64,000 nt of DNA, from NCBI GenBank assembly GCA_020403265.1, contig JADBXZ010000051.1, positions 93,839 through 157,838 on the forward strand, written 5' to 3'. The DNA is from Bacteroidota bacterium. GTDB taxonomy: Bacteria > Bacteroidota > Bacteroidia > B-17B0 > Aurantibacillaceae. The notes below the pieces were generated by a model, which was not told where the DNA came from, made no database searches, and saw nothing but the letters and a program-made list of their open reading frames with translations. Positions 37,419-46,502 of the stretch are shown in pieces. The position numbers and the translations under genes are program-made. The stretch's first letter is position 1. Each line of letters opens with the position of its first letter.

Positions 37419-37619
37419 AATACAAAGTTAACAAATTATCGATTGGTTAAGGTTTACGGAAGTACCATTTTTGTAATTTTTGTTTTTGAAAACACTCTGT
37501 TTTGCTGCTTAATTTTGTTAAAAAGCAAAAAAAGGGATGAGTGGATTTTGCAAAAAACAAAATAATACTATCTTGTAACCAATTTAAAAATTTTACGTTA
37601 CAATATAAGTATAAACTGA

Positions 37620-39089
37620 ATGAAAAAAATTATAACATATCCTTTAGTGTTACTTCTTGTTTTAATCAGCTACTTCCGAAGTTTCTCTCAAACAGCCGTT
37701 GTTGTAGATGATCCTATAGCTGCGATGTTGGATAGTTTGCAAACACAAAAAATGTTTGAATTTGCTTTTAATAAGCCTACCTTTCAAAAAAACAACAAGT
37801 TTAAATATACATCAGACAGTATTCCAAGATTTGATGACTATACTTATCAGTCTCGTTTAGCCAAACTTGATGCTTTATCTCCTTTCGATTTAATTTATAA
37901 CGAGCATGTTAGAGGGTTTATTAATCTTTATGCTTATCGTAAGCGTGAAGGTGTTAGCCGTATGATGGGTGTAGCGCAACTATATTACCCAATGTTTGAA
38001 GAGGTGTTTGATCGTTATAATATTCCATTGGAATTAAAACACCTTGCCGTTATTGAAAGTGCTTTAATACCTTATGCCCGTTCCAGAGCCGGCGCCATGG
38101 GCTTGTGGCAATTCATGTATCCAACAGGCAAAATGTATGGACTGAATGTAACATCTTATATTGATGAGCGATGCGACCCATACAAGGCAACAGTTGCTGC
38201 TGCTGAATATTTAAAAAGTTTATACGGCATGTTTGGTGACTGGCAAATGGTTTTAGCCGCTTATAATGCAGGACCAGGCACTATCAGTAAAGCCATTAGA
38301 AGAAGTGGCGGTAAAAAAACTTATTGGGAAATAAGACCCTATTTACCAATTGAAACGCAAGGTTATGTGCCTGCCTTCATAGCAGCAAATTATGTAATGT
38401 CTTATCATGCCGAACATAATATTTACCCTGCCACACCAAGAAAATCATACTTTGAGGTTGATACAGTTGTGGTGAAAGAACAAATGTCATTTGATCAAAT
38501 TGGACAGGCACTTGAAATCACCAATGAAGAAATTGCCTACTTTAACCCACAGTATCGTAAAAATGTGATACCAGCAGGCGGCAACACCATTTGTTTACCA
38601 AAGTCTAAAATTGGTTTGTTTTTAACGAATGAGCAAGCCATTTATGCAGCCATTAAATCGCAACAACAACAAGGTGAGATTATCGAAAACATAGCTGAAG
38701 TTAAAAAAACTCATACAGTAAGGTCAGGCGAAAAATTAAGTACAATTGCAAGAAAATACGGAGTAACTGTTGCAGACTTAAAAAGCTGGAACTATATCGG
38801 ACGAAAAGGTGTAAGACCGGGTAAAAAATTAACCGTGTATGTTAGAGAAACAAAAAACAGCACGCCAAAATTAGATGTGAATGCGGGAAACAGTCAATTA
38901 GCAGCTAATCAAAAATCAGAAGAAAAAACTTTAGCAAGCAAAGAAAATACACAATATCATAAAGTTAAAAAGGGTGAATCGTTGTTTGGAATTGCCAAAA
39001 AATATGGCACTACAGTTGATAAGCTAAAAGAATTGAACAATTTGAAAGATAATAGTCTTAATTTGGGGCAGTCTTTAAAGATTAATTGA
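37620..39089 (+). CDS. Membrane-bound-type lytic transglycosylase with two LysM domains
   Basis: 489 residues. Signal peptide (ITYPLVLLLVLISYFRSFSQ), SLT domain with catalytic Glu in LKHLAVIESALIPYARS and GAMGLWQFMYPTGK, MVLAAYNAGPGTI, then LysM domains at about 359-405 (HTVRSGEKLSTIARKYG) and 443-489 (YHKVKKGESLFGIAKKYG). This is the MltD-like arrangement: it cleaves peptidoglycan glycan strands in the periplasm. The 201-bp upstream gap holds no gene. Confidence 0.94.
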   Translation: MKKIITYPLVLLLVLISYFRSFSQTAVVVDDPIAAMLDSLQTQKMFEFAFNKPTFQKNNKFKYTSDSIPRFDDYTYQSRLAKLDALSPFDLIYNEHVRGFINLYAYRKREGVSRMMGVAQLYYPMFEEVFDRYNIPLELKHLAVIESALIPYARSRAGAMGLWQFMYPTGKMYGLNVTSYIDERCDPYKATVAAAEYLKSLYGMFGDWQMVLAAYNAGPGTISKAIRRSGGKKTYWEIRPYLPIETQGYVPAFIAANYVMSYHAEHNIYPATPRKSYFEVDTVVVKEQMSFDQIGQALEITNEEIAYFNPQYRKNVIPAGGNTICLPKSKIGLFLTNEQAIYAAIKSQQQQGEIIENIAEVKKTHTVRSGEKLSTIARKYGVTVADLKSWNYIGRKGVRPGKKLTVYVRETKNSTPKLDVNAGNSQLAANQKSEEKTLASKENTQYHKVKKGESLFGIAKKYGTTVDKLKELNNLKDNSLNLGQSLKIN

Positions 39090-39255
39090 TAGCATTTTTT
39101 ATTATTGAGGATGATTGGCTTTAATGTTTTTTTCGGCAAGTGTTATGGTTTCATTAATTCTTTTTTTGCGCGTTTCCGGCTTTTTAGCATTTAATATCCA
39201 TTCCAAAATACCTCGTTTAGATGAACGTGAAAATTTGTCCCAATTTTTTAAAGCT

Positions 39256-39710
39256 ATTTTATTCATTTGGAAAATCAAATGAATAAACGATGTAAGAAAA
39301 TCAACCCTTTGTTCAGAAATACCTGAAATACCGATGTGAAATAAGTGATGGTCCAATTTCGTTCCACTTCATTGCGCCAAACTTTTTTCAAATCGGTATA
39401 AACCACTGTGGCAAAAATAATTATTGCCATAATTATTTTTTCATATTGGTATACACAAAGGGTGATTTTTTAAATCGGGCTCGCCTGCCTTTAGCAGGCC
39501 TATCTGCAGCAGGCAGGATAAACCCAACTAATACCATTTATAAATTAAAAGTAGTCTAAAGCATTTAAGTCACCCTGTGCGTAGTCGAAGGGTGCTTGAA
39601 TATCAGACTTCGACTCCGCTCAGTCTGACCATAGACTATTTAACAATTATAAATGGTATAATACAATTAGTTCGGCTCATGCTTTGCCTACTAATGCATA
39701 ATTTGGGTTT
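39256..39710. repeat. Structured intergenic repeat, copy B, inside a YdeI-family gene
   Basis: Shares with copy A (25051-25230) the same series of stems in the same order. They include a 49-nt near-identical block at the left end, the AAATCGGG segment, the GCAGGCAGGATAA segment and the closing TTTGGGT. It is longer because of a 123-nt extra stretch in one loop and the nested 127-bp MITE. Its ends coincide with the break points of the pseudogene. Confidence 0.65.
39532..39658. mobile_element. 127-bp MITE-like element, copy B
   Basis: Same length and 12-bp inverted repeats as copy A, again flanked by TAA on both sides (39529-39531 and 39659-39661). Removing it with one TAA restores CCAACTAATACAA, which matches the uninterrupted CCAATTAATACAA of repeat copy A. 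This fixes the element ends and the 3-bp duplication. Confidence 0.85.
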
Positions 39711-39997
39711 ATTAGGCAAACTATCAATCCAACCAAAACATAATGCCTCATCTAAAGCCTCCGGATAATAGACACTGGCGATTCCACTTTCCTTTTTGTA
39801 AATAATTAGCCAAACAGATTTTTCTGAATCATGGTTCTTTACCAACCAGTTGCGCCAATCTTGTCTGGTTTTAGCATGATAAGTTATAGTGTTTTTGTAG
39901 GTTTCCATTCATGTTGATGCCATTAAATTTGAAGGGTTTGGTTTATCTAAAATTATAATCTGTAATTCATTACTTCTCGAACTAAATAAACAGATTT

Positions 39998-40489
39998 CTA
40001 AAAAATTAAATTGCTTGCGTTTTTTAATTCGTCTACTTGTATTTGTTGTATTTGCGTAAAATCAGCAACTCCTTTTAAAACCTCAACAACCTTGTATTCG
40101 TAAATCTCCAAACTTTCTCCTCTAACAATTAAAAAATAATCTGTTTTAGGTAGTTCTTTAATTAAACGTGCCCTTTCCTCTACAGCCTGAGAAGCAAATA
40201 AATCATTTGACCCGGCATCAATCACATCACTTTCAAAATTACTTAGGTTAGAAATTAAATTAAATTCCAAATATAGTTCCGGTACTTCGCAAGTATACAA
40301 ATTGTAACTAAAAGTGCTATTACCCTTTAAATGGTAGGGTACTATGCTTTGTAATCCCAAATCAATATTTAATTGCTTATTTAAAATGGTTACAACGCTG
40401 TATTGATCAAGTGCGCAAGAAATGCCAACTAACAGAAAATTAAATTCTTCTGCATCGTCATCTAAACTATACTTGATCTTTTTGCTCAT
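39998..40489 (-). CDS. IPExxxVDY-family protein
   Basis: 163 residues, cytoplasmic. A Bacteroidota family named for a short motif that appears here in the divergent form VPELYLEFN near 69-77. The C-terminal strand DYFLIVRGESLEIYEYKVVEVLK is typical. Function unknown. It overlaps the end of rnc by 23 bp in the standard acpP-fabF-rnc order. Confidence 0.75.
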   Translation of the reverse strand: MSKKIKYSLDDDAEEFNFLLVGISCALDQYSVVTILNKQLNIDLGLQSIVPYHLKGNSTFSYNLYTCEVPELYLEFNLISNLSNFESDVIDAGSNDLFASQAVEERARLIKELPKTDYFLIVRGESLEIYEYKVVEVLKGVADFTQIQQIQVDELKNASNLIF

Positions 40490-41252
40490 TGAGTTTTTGT
40501 AAAGTTAATTCGGCTGCTTTTTGTTCTGCCACCTTTTTACTGAAGTTTTCAAAAGTCACATATGCAATTTCATCTATCCTCACCTCTATCTTATATAATT
40601 TCCCTTCTTTATGAACGGTTTCATTAATTAAAGCATATTCTAATTTTAATTTATTTTTCTGACAATAAATTTGAAGCTGACTTTTAAAATCATCGTTAGA
40701 CTCTGATAACTCCCTTAAATCTATGTGCTGCGAAACAATGTTTTTTAAAACAAATTTTTTAGTTTTAACGTAACCTAAGTCCAGGTATGCCGCACCAATA
40801 AATGCTTCAAATGCGTCACCAAAGGCACTGCTTTTAACTGTTTCGGATTTACTTAATGTTGCTTTTAAATAGGAATCAAATCCAAATTTAATAGCTAGTT
40901 TTTTTAATTGTTGTCCGTTGACAACTTTACTTCTCATTTGCGTTAAAAAACCTTCGTTTTCCTTTGGATAGATATTAAAAAGGTGTTCAGCTACAATGCT
41001 TCCTAAGATAGCATCACCCAAAAATTCAAGGCGTTCGTTGCTTTTTAATTGATCGTTACTTTTAGCAACTGCACTACTATGCCTGAAAGCTTGTTTATAT
41101 AAATTAAGATTAACAGGTTTATAACCTGTAATAGATTTTATCCAACGCTCAAATTCCTTATCATCACTTTTAGAGTTACCTAATAGCCGACGTAAAAAAC
41201 GATTAATTGGCAAAATATTATGATTTAAATTTCTTAATGACAATGGCAGCAT
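40467..41252 (-). CDS. rnc: Ribonuclease III
   Basis: Cleaves double-stranded RNA in rRNA and mRNA processing. The signature NERLEFLGDAILGSIVAEHL carries the metal-binding acidic residues, and the second set lies in GDAFEAFIGAAYLDLG. The C-terminal dsRBD spans about the last 70 residues (DFKSQLQIYCQKNKLKLEY). Start uncertain: an ATG at 41252 overlaps fabF by 35 bp, and a TTG at 41213, just after the fabF stop, would give 248 residues. Confidence 0.93.
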   Translation of the reverse strand: MLPLSLRNLNHNILPINRFLRRLLGNSKSDDKEFERWIKSITGYKPVNLNLYKQAFRHSSAVAKSNDQLKSNERLEFLGDAILGSIVAEHLFNIYPKENEGFLTQMRSKVVNGQQLKKLAIKFGFDSYLKATLSKSETVKSSAFGDAFEAFIGAAYLDLGYVKTKKFVLKNIVSQHIDLRELSESNDDFKSQLQIYCQKNKLKLEYALINETVHKEGKLYKIEVRIDEIAYVTFENFSKKVAEQKAAELTLQKLNEQKDQV

Positions 41253-42471
41253 TGTGTCCACCAAATCCAAAGGTGTTACTTATGGCTGCATTTACCACTC
41301 TTTGCTGTGCTTTGTTAAGCGTTAAATTTAATTTCGGGTCAACATCCGGGTCGGGGGTTGAGAAATTAATAGTTGGAGGGATAATGTCATTTTTAACTGC
41401 CAGAATAGTGGCAATACCTTCTATTGCACCTGCACCACCCAATAAGTGACCGGTCATACTTTTTGTTGAACTAATGTTAAGTTTGTAGGCATGCTCCCCA
41501 AAAACCGACACAATAGCTTTTAATTCGGCAACATCACCTAAAGGTGTACTTGTGCCGTGTGTATTGATATAATCAATTTCAGTTCCTGCAATTTCAGCGT
41601 CTTTTAAGGCACGTTTCATTACAAGGCTTGCACCTAAACCTTCCGGATGAGGAGCAGTAATGTGATGAGCATCTGCACTCATACCACCACCAATGACCTC
41701 AGCGTAAATTTTTGCACCTCTTTTTATTGCATGTTCGTATTCTTCCAAAATAATGGCAGCTCCTCCTTCACCTAAAACAAAGCCATCTCTGTCCTTGTCA
41801 TAAGGACGTGAGGCTGTAGAAGGACTCTCATTTCTGGTACTCATGGCCTGACAAGCATTAAAACCTCCCATACCACTTTCATTAATGGCAGCTTCACTTC
41901 CACCGCTTACAATAGCGATTGCTTTCCCCCAACGAATGTAATTAAATGCATCAATAAGCGCATTGGTAGAAGAAGCGCAAGCAGAAACTGTTGTGAAATT
42001 TGGTCCTCTTAATCCATAACGCATAGAGATATGTCCGCTACAGATATCAGAAATCATTTTTGGAATAAAGAAAGGGTTAAACCTTGGTGTTCCATCACCT
42101 TTTGCAAAGGCAAAGGTTTCGGTTTGGAATGTATCTAAACCACCAATTCCGGAACCCCAAATAACACCAATTTCATTTTTATCAATTCCCTCGGCGCCTA
42201 AACCACTGTCTTCAAATGCCTGAACGCTAGCGGCAATACCATAATGCGAAAAAGCATCGAGTTTTCTGGCTTCTTTTTTATCAAAATAGTCCTCAGGATT
42301 AAAGCCTTTAACTTCACAGGCAAACTGTGTTTTAAATTTAGATGCATCGAAACGTGTAATGGGCGCTGCACCACTGACACCGTTAATTAAATTGGTCCAA
42401 TAATCATTAACACTATTACCTAATGGGGTAATGGCGCCAAGTCCAGTTACTACTACACGTTTCGGTTGCAT
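41218..42471 (-). CDS. fabF: 3-oxoacyl-[acyl-carrier-protein] synthase II
   Basis: The fatty-acid chain-elongating condensing enzyme. 417 residues with the Cys-His-His triad in VSACASSTNAL, NTHGTSTPLGD and MTGHLLGGAGAIE, and the N-terminal RVVVTGLGAITPLGN. Six bp separate it from acpP, so the two are co-transcribed. Confidence 0.97.
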   Translation of the reverse strand: MQPKRVVVTGLGAITPLGNSVNDYWTNLINGVSGAAPITRFDASKFKTQFACEVKGFNPEDYFDKKEARKLDAFSHYGIAASVQAFEDSGLGAEGIDKNEIGVIWGSGIGGLDTFQTETFAFAKGDGTPRFNPFFIPKMISDICSGHISMRYGLRGPNFTTVSACASSTNALIDAFNYIRWGKAIAIVSGGSEAAINESGMGGFNACQAMSTRNESPSTASRPYDKDRDGFVLGEGGAAIILEEYEHAIKRGAKIYAEVIGGGMSADAHHITAPHPEGLGASLVMKRALKDAEIAGTEIDYINTHGTSTPLGDVAELKAIVSVFGEHAYKLNISSTKSMTGHLLGGAGAIEGIATILAVKNDIIPPTINFSTPDPDVDPKLNLTLNKAQQRVVNAAISNTFGFGGHNAAIVIKKFKS

Positions 42472-42477
42472 AAAAAA

Positions 42478-42717
42478 TTATCCTTTTGCGTTAGCTTCAA
42501 TGTAAGCAATAGCATCACCTACAGTACCAATTTTTTCAGCCTGTTCATCAGGGATAGCGATGTTAAATTCTTTTTCGAATTCCATAATTAACTCAACAGT
42601 GTCTAAAGAATCAGCACCTAAATCGTTCGTAAAGCTCGCAGTTGGAGTTACTTCTTTTTCATCAACACCTAATTTATCAACGATGATTGATTTTACTTTG
42701 TTTGAAATGTCAGACAT
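42478..42717 (-). CDS. acpP: Acyl carrier protein
   Basis: 79 residues, acidic. The phosphopantetheine attachment Ser is in [13 protein letters not shown], with a normal ending [14 protein letters not shown]. The ATG at 42717 begins the family-typical MSDISNKVK; an upstream TTG would add nine atypical residues. Confidence 0.97.
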   Translation of the reverse strand: MSDISNKVKSIIVDKLGVDEKEVTPTASFTNDLGADSLDTVELIMEFEKEFNIAIPDEQAEKIGTVGDAIAYIEANAKG

Positions 42718-42864
42718 TTTATTATATTTTAAATTTTGCCACAAAAATAACCATATAACGTTTATAACAAAACATAAAACAACAATTTACTCCCTTTTTT
42801 TTAACAATTTAGCAATACAAAACTCCCTCAAGAATGATAATTTGCTAAAAACGAATAAGTTAAA

Positions 42865-44325
42865 CTAAGTGTTATTATTTTTAAGATGTTTTTTTAGATA
42901 GGTTTCGGCAGGCAACATGGCCTCCTGAATTTTTTTTGCATAATTTATAGAATCTACAATTTCCCTCTGATGTTCTTCTATCTTTTGTTTTTGTTGTTCT
43001 ACTTCTGCTTTTTGAAAAAGAATGATTTGATTAGCCTTTTGTTGTTTTTTAAATCCTCTAATAATAAAGAATAACAAAATTAATGTAACAAATAAGCCTG
43101 CAATGACCAGAATGATAACTGACCTCTGAAATTTTAAACTGGCCTGATGCAACAAATTATCTTTCTGAAGTATCTGATTCATTTGCTCTTTTTTTTCACT
43201 GTCGTATTTTGCTTCTAAAGAATTAAGCTGAGCAATATTTTCATTATTAAGCAAACTATCTTTAAGAGCTAAGTGTTTTTCTAGATAAAAAACTGATGAT
43301 TTATAATCATTAAATTGATAGTAAGATTTATATAAGCTGAAGTAAATTTCCTTTAATGCATTCACATCATTTAAGGTTTCGGTTATTTTTAAGGCTCTTA
43401 GAAAATATCTTTCAGAATTACTTTTATCCTTATTTTTTGCATACAAGTTTCCAAGATTTACATAAGCCTCAGACAAACTAACCTGATCATTGTTAGACTC
43501 AGCTAATCGAACCACCAAAAGTAAATGTTTCAAAGCCTCTTTGGTGTTTCCAGTTTCAACATAAACCCCGGCAATATTGCCGTTGGCTTTTATTTGCCAA
43601 TCGGCATAACTTTTTTCATTTGCTAATTTAATTGCCTTCGAGAGTAATTTTACTGCTTTATCATAATCTCGCTCCTGAGCGTAAACACCTCCGAGATTAA
43701 TATAAGAAGCAACCAAACTATAATATTGAACGTTCGGTTGGCTCTCAATTAACCGGATTGCTTTTAAATTATACTCTATACACTTTTTATTGTTATTTAA
43801 TCTTGCATAAACATTAGCCAATCCAATTAATATATCAGCTGACCGTGCTTTAATCTGATGTTTCTCACAAACATCCAAGGCTTTAAAAAAATCATTTAAT
43901 GTTGATTTATAATCACCTAAAAAAACATGCATTACACCTCTGAAATAAATTACAGAAGCAAGACCATCATACATTTTTACCTTTTCAAAAAAAGGTTGTG
44001 CTTTAGTATAATATTGAATAGCTTGTTTAAAATCACTTCGTTTCTGAAATGACATTCCAATACCCAGGTTAGAGATTGCCCTACCGCTATCTGAATTTTG
44101 CTGATTGGAGAGTTGCAAACCCTTCTCTGCATATAAATAAAGTGTATCAGCCTGCAAAGGCCTGAAATTTTGAAGATAGTTAAGCAGGTGCTTAAGTTTT
44201 TGAGGATCCGTTTTAGAATTTAAATAAAGTTTAAATGAAGAATCTGAGTTAAATCCTTGAGAAAAACCTTGATGATTTATTAAAATCAATAACAATATTT
44301 TTAAAGATCTTAAAAAAACACTCAT
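42865..44325 (-). CDS. TPR sensor protein lacking its usual output domain
   Basis: 486 residues: signal peptide (LKILLLILINHQGFSQ), eight or so TPRs to about 370, a membrane segment (SVIILVIAGLFVTLILLFFII), then a coiled coil rich in Gln/Lys/Glu. It ends DSINYAKKIQEAMLPAETYL and ten further residues. In Bacteroidota this linker normally leads into a SpoIIE/PP2C phosphatase; the gene at 46503 shows the same linker (DSINYAKRIQTALLP) followed by the phosphatase. Here the protein stops at the junction and no phosphatase remnant is visible downstream. Confidence 0.8.
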   Translation of the reverse strand: MSVFLRSLKILLLILINHQGFSQGFNSDSSFKLYLNSKTDPQKLKHLLNYLQNFRPLQADTLYLYAEKGLQLSNQQNSDSGRAISNLGIGMSFQKRSDFKQAIQYYTKAQPFFEKVKMYDGLASVIYFRGVMHVFLGDYKSTLNDFFKALDVCEKHQIKARSADILIGLANVYARLNNNKKCIEYNLKAIRLIESQPNVQYYSLVASYINLGGVYAQERDYDKAVKLLSKAIKLANEKSYADWQIKANGNIAGVYVETGNTKEALKHLLLVVRLAESNNDQVSLSEAYVNLGNLYAKNKDKSNSERYFLRALKITETLNDVNALKEIYFSLYKSYYQFNDYKSSVFYLEKHLALKDSLLNNENIAQLNSLEAKYDSEKKEQMNQILQKDNLLHQASLKFQRSVIILVIAGLFVTLILLFFIIRGFKKQQKANQIILFQKAEVEQQKQKIEEHQREIVDSINYAKKIQEAMLPAETYLKKHLKNNNT

Positions 44326-44350
44326 TTACCCACTTCAAAACAGTTAATCA

Positions 44351-46447
44351 TTAATGCTTCTTCTTCACCATTGTTAAAATTGTAGCAATTCCTACCGTTT
44401 GACCCGCCTGATCAATTGCATCAAACTTTTCTAATATACTATTATCACTACAATCAACAATATCCACAACCCATTTTACAATTCCTACGCTCACCTCTTC
44501 TCCATTAGCAGCCTTTAACGGTTTATCATTTTCGATTTTTTCTTTACACGTGAACTGAACTTTAAAACTCATACCGGGATAAATCGGTCTGGTAAATCTG
44601 CATTCATCAATCCCGTAATTTAATAAAACCGGGCCTTTGGCAGGATCAACAAATAAACCGGCAGCCTTGCTTAATACGAAATAACCATGGGCAACCGTTC
44701 GCTTGAAAATGGTTCCTTCTAATGCATCAGGTTGTAAGTGTGCGTAAAATTTATCGCCACTTAAATTCGCAAAATTCACAATGTCTTCTTCAGTTACAGT
44801 GTGACTTGGTGTTATGGTTGTTTCACCTACTTCAAGATCTTCGAAATATTGACGGAAGGGATGAACATCTTTAATAATTTGTTTAGCACCAACCTGATAA
44901 TTATTTAAAATACTTGTAATCATGGATGGAGAACCCTGAATAGCGGTACGTTGTAAATAATGAAACACACCACGCTTTCCACCCATTTCTTCTCCTCCTC
45001 CTGCTCTACCCGGCCCACCATGCACCAACATTGGCATAGGACTACCATGACCTGTACTTTCTTTCGCACAGTCATTATTCAAAACTAAAATACGACCATG
45101 CATACAAGCAGCGCCAATAACATATTTTCTTGCAATAGTTTCGTTAGCGGTAACAATGCTGCTAACCAAGGAACCTTTTCCTAATTTACTTAACTCAATG
45201 GCATCTTCAATAGTTTGATATGGCATAATGGTGCTAACAGGACCAAAAGCCTCCACTTCGTGGCAATCGGTGTTAACAAACGGATTTTCGTTTAAGAAAA
45301 TAATTGGTGGCATAAAACAACCTTTTTGTTTATCAGCTCCTTTAACTTCAAAATTTTCGAAGTCACCAATAATCATTTTTTGTGTTTTGCTCAATATTTC
45401 AACTTTTTCCTTTACTTCAATTAGTTGAGATTTTCCTGCTAATGAACCCATTCGAACACCTTCTACATTTGGGTCTCCGATGATATTACTCGCTAAGCGT
45501 TTTCCAAGTGCAATTTGTACGTCTTCCACCAAATTTTGCGGAACAATAATTCTTCTAACAGCTGTACATTTTTGTCCGGCTTTGGTTGTTATTTCGCGCA
45601 CAACTTCTTTAATAAAAATATCAAATTCCGGCATTGAAGGTGTAACATCAGTTCCAAGAACTATGCAATTTAAACTATCTGCCTCCATGTTAAAATGGAC
45701 ACTCTCTTCCAATAAGCGTGGATGAGATTTCAACATTTTACCCGTGCTTGCTGAACCAGTAAAGGTTACAACATCCTGATTAATTACATGATCAAGAATT
45801 CCGTTTGCACTGCCGCAAATTAGTTGCAATGAACCTTCAGGTAAAATATTACTTGCAACAATTTCCTTTACAACTGCCTCGGTTAAAAAACTTGTTAATG
45901 TAGCAGGCTTTACAATGCTTGGCACGCCTGCAAATAGGTTAACCGCTATTTTTTCTAACATTCCCCAAACCGGAAAGTTAAAGGCATTAATATGAATTGC
46001 GACCCCTTCCTTAGGTACACAAATATGATGACCAATAAACGTATTGTTTTTTGACAAACGCGCTACATCCCCATCGTAACAGAATGTTTCATTCGGAAAC
46101 TGACGGCGCAAAGAGGCGTAGGTAAATAAATTACCAATACCTCCTTCAATATCTACCCAGCTATCGGCTTTTGTAGCACCCGTGGCCCAGGAGATTTTAT
46201 AAAACCCGTCCTTTTTACTTAACAAATGTGTTGCCAAAGCTTTCAACATCATGCCACGCTGATGAAACGTTAACCGACGAAGGTTTGGGCCTCCGACTTT
46301 TCTGGCATACTCCAACATACGTTTAAAATCTAGTCCTTTACTGCTAGCGGTAGCAACAATATCACCGTTAATGGCGTTATATAATTCGGTTCCTTTATCT
46401 GCGCCGGCAACCCATTGGCCACATGCATAATTTTGTAGTTGATTCAT
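44351..46447 (-). CDS. paaZ: PaaZ-like aldehyde dehydrogenase / MaoC hydratase fusion
   Basis: 698 residues. Residues 1-520 are an aldehyde dehydrogenase with the catalytic Cys in TKAGQKCTAVRRI and FTGSASTGKML. Residues 540-698 are a MaoC-like hotdog domain (FANLSGDKFYAHLQPD...VAHGYFVLSKAAGLF). This is the PaaZ layout, which opens the oxepin-CoA ring and oxidises the semialdehyde in phenylacetate breakdown. No other paa gene is in the window, so either the rest lies elsewhere or the enzyme serves another CoA pathway. Confidence 0.88.
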   Translation of the reverse strand: MNQLQNYACGQWVAGADKGTELYNAINGDIVATASSKGLDFKRMLEYARKVGGPNLRRLTFHQRGMMLKALATHLLSKKDGFYKISWATGATKADSWVDIEGGIGNLFTYASLRRQFPNETFCYDGDVARLSKNNTFIGHHICVPKEGVAIHINAFNFPVWGMLEKIAVNLFAGVPSIVKPATLTSFLTEAVVKEIVASNILPEGSLQLICGSANGILDHVINQDVVTFTGSASTGKMLKSHPRLLEESVHFNMEADSLNCIVLGTDVTPSMPEFDIFIKEVVREITTKAGQKCTAVRRIIVPQNLVEDVQIALGKRLASNIIGDPNVEGVRMGSLAGKSQLIEVKEKVEILSKTQKMIIGDFENFEVKGADKQKGCFMPPIIFLNENPFVNTDCHEVEAFGPVSTIMPYQTIEDAIELSKLGKGSLVSSIVTANETIARKYVIGAACMHGRILVLNNDCAKESTGHGSPMPMLVHGGPGRAGGGEEMGGKRGVFHYLQRTAIQGSPSMITSILNNYQVGAKQIIKDVHPFRQYFEDLEVGETTITPSHTVTEEDIVNFANLSGDKFYAHLQPDALEGTIFKRTVAHGYFVLSKAAGLFVDPAKGPVLLNYGIDECRFTRPIYPGMSFKVQFTCKEKIENDKPLKAANGEEVSVGIVKWVVDIVDCSDNSILEKFDAIDQAGQTVGIATILTMVKKKH

Positions 46448-46485
46448 AAGAAATATTAGAAATTATAAATATACAAAAGAATGAT

Positions 46486-46493
46486 TAATTTTG
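46486..46493 (+). promoter_or_regulatory. -7 promoter element TAATTTTG, very close to start codon
   Basis: An exact TAnnTTTG match ending 9 bp before the ATG of the SpoIIE-type phosphatase. It implies a leaderless or nearly leaderless mRNA and rules out the upstream in-frame TTG that lies inside the element. Confidence 0.55.
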
Positions 46494-46502
46494 AAATTAA
46501 GT

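Larger units (their letters stand above)
39102..39908 (-). pseudogene. YdeI/OmdA-family gene split by repeats
   Basis: The N-terminal 67 residues survive at 39908-39708 (KTRQDWRNWLVKNHDSEKSV, EALDEALCFGWIDSLPNK). The C-terminal 53 or so survive at 39262-39102 (IALKNWDKFSRSSKRGILEW, NAKKPETRKKRI). Together they are the two ends of one YdeI/OmpD-associated protein of about 190 residues. The roughly 70 middle residues are gone and 455 bp of repeat sequence lie in their place. Both pieces keep intact codons, so the event may be recent. Convergent with the transglycosylase gene. Confidence 0.85.
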
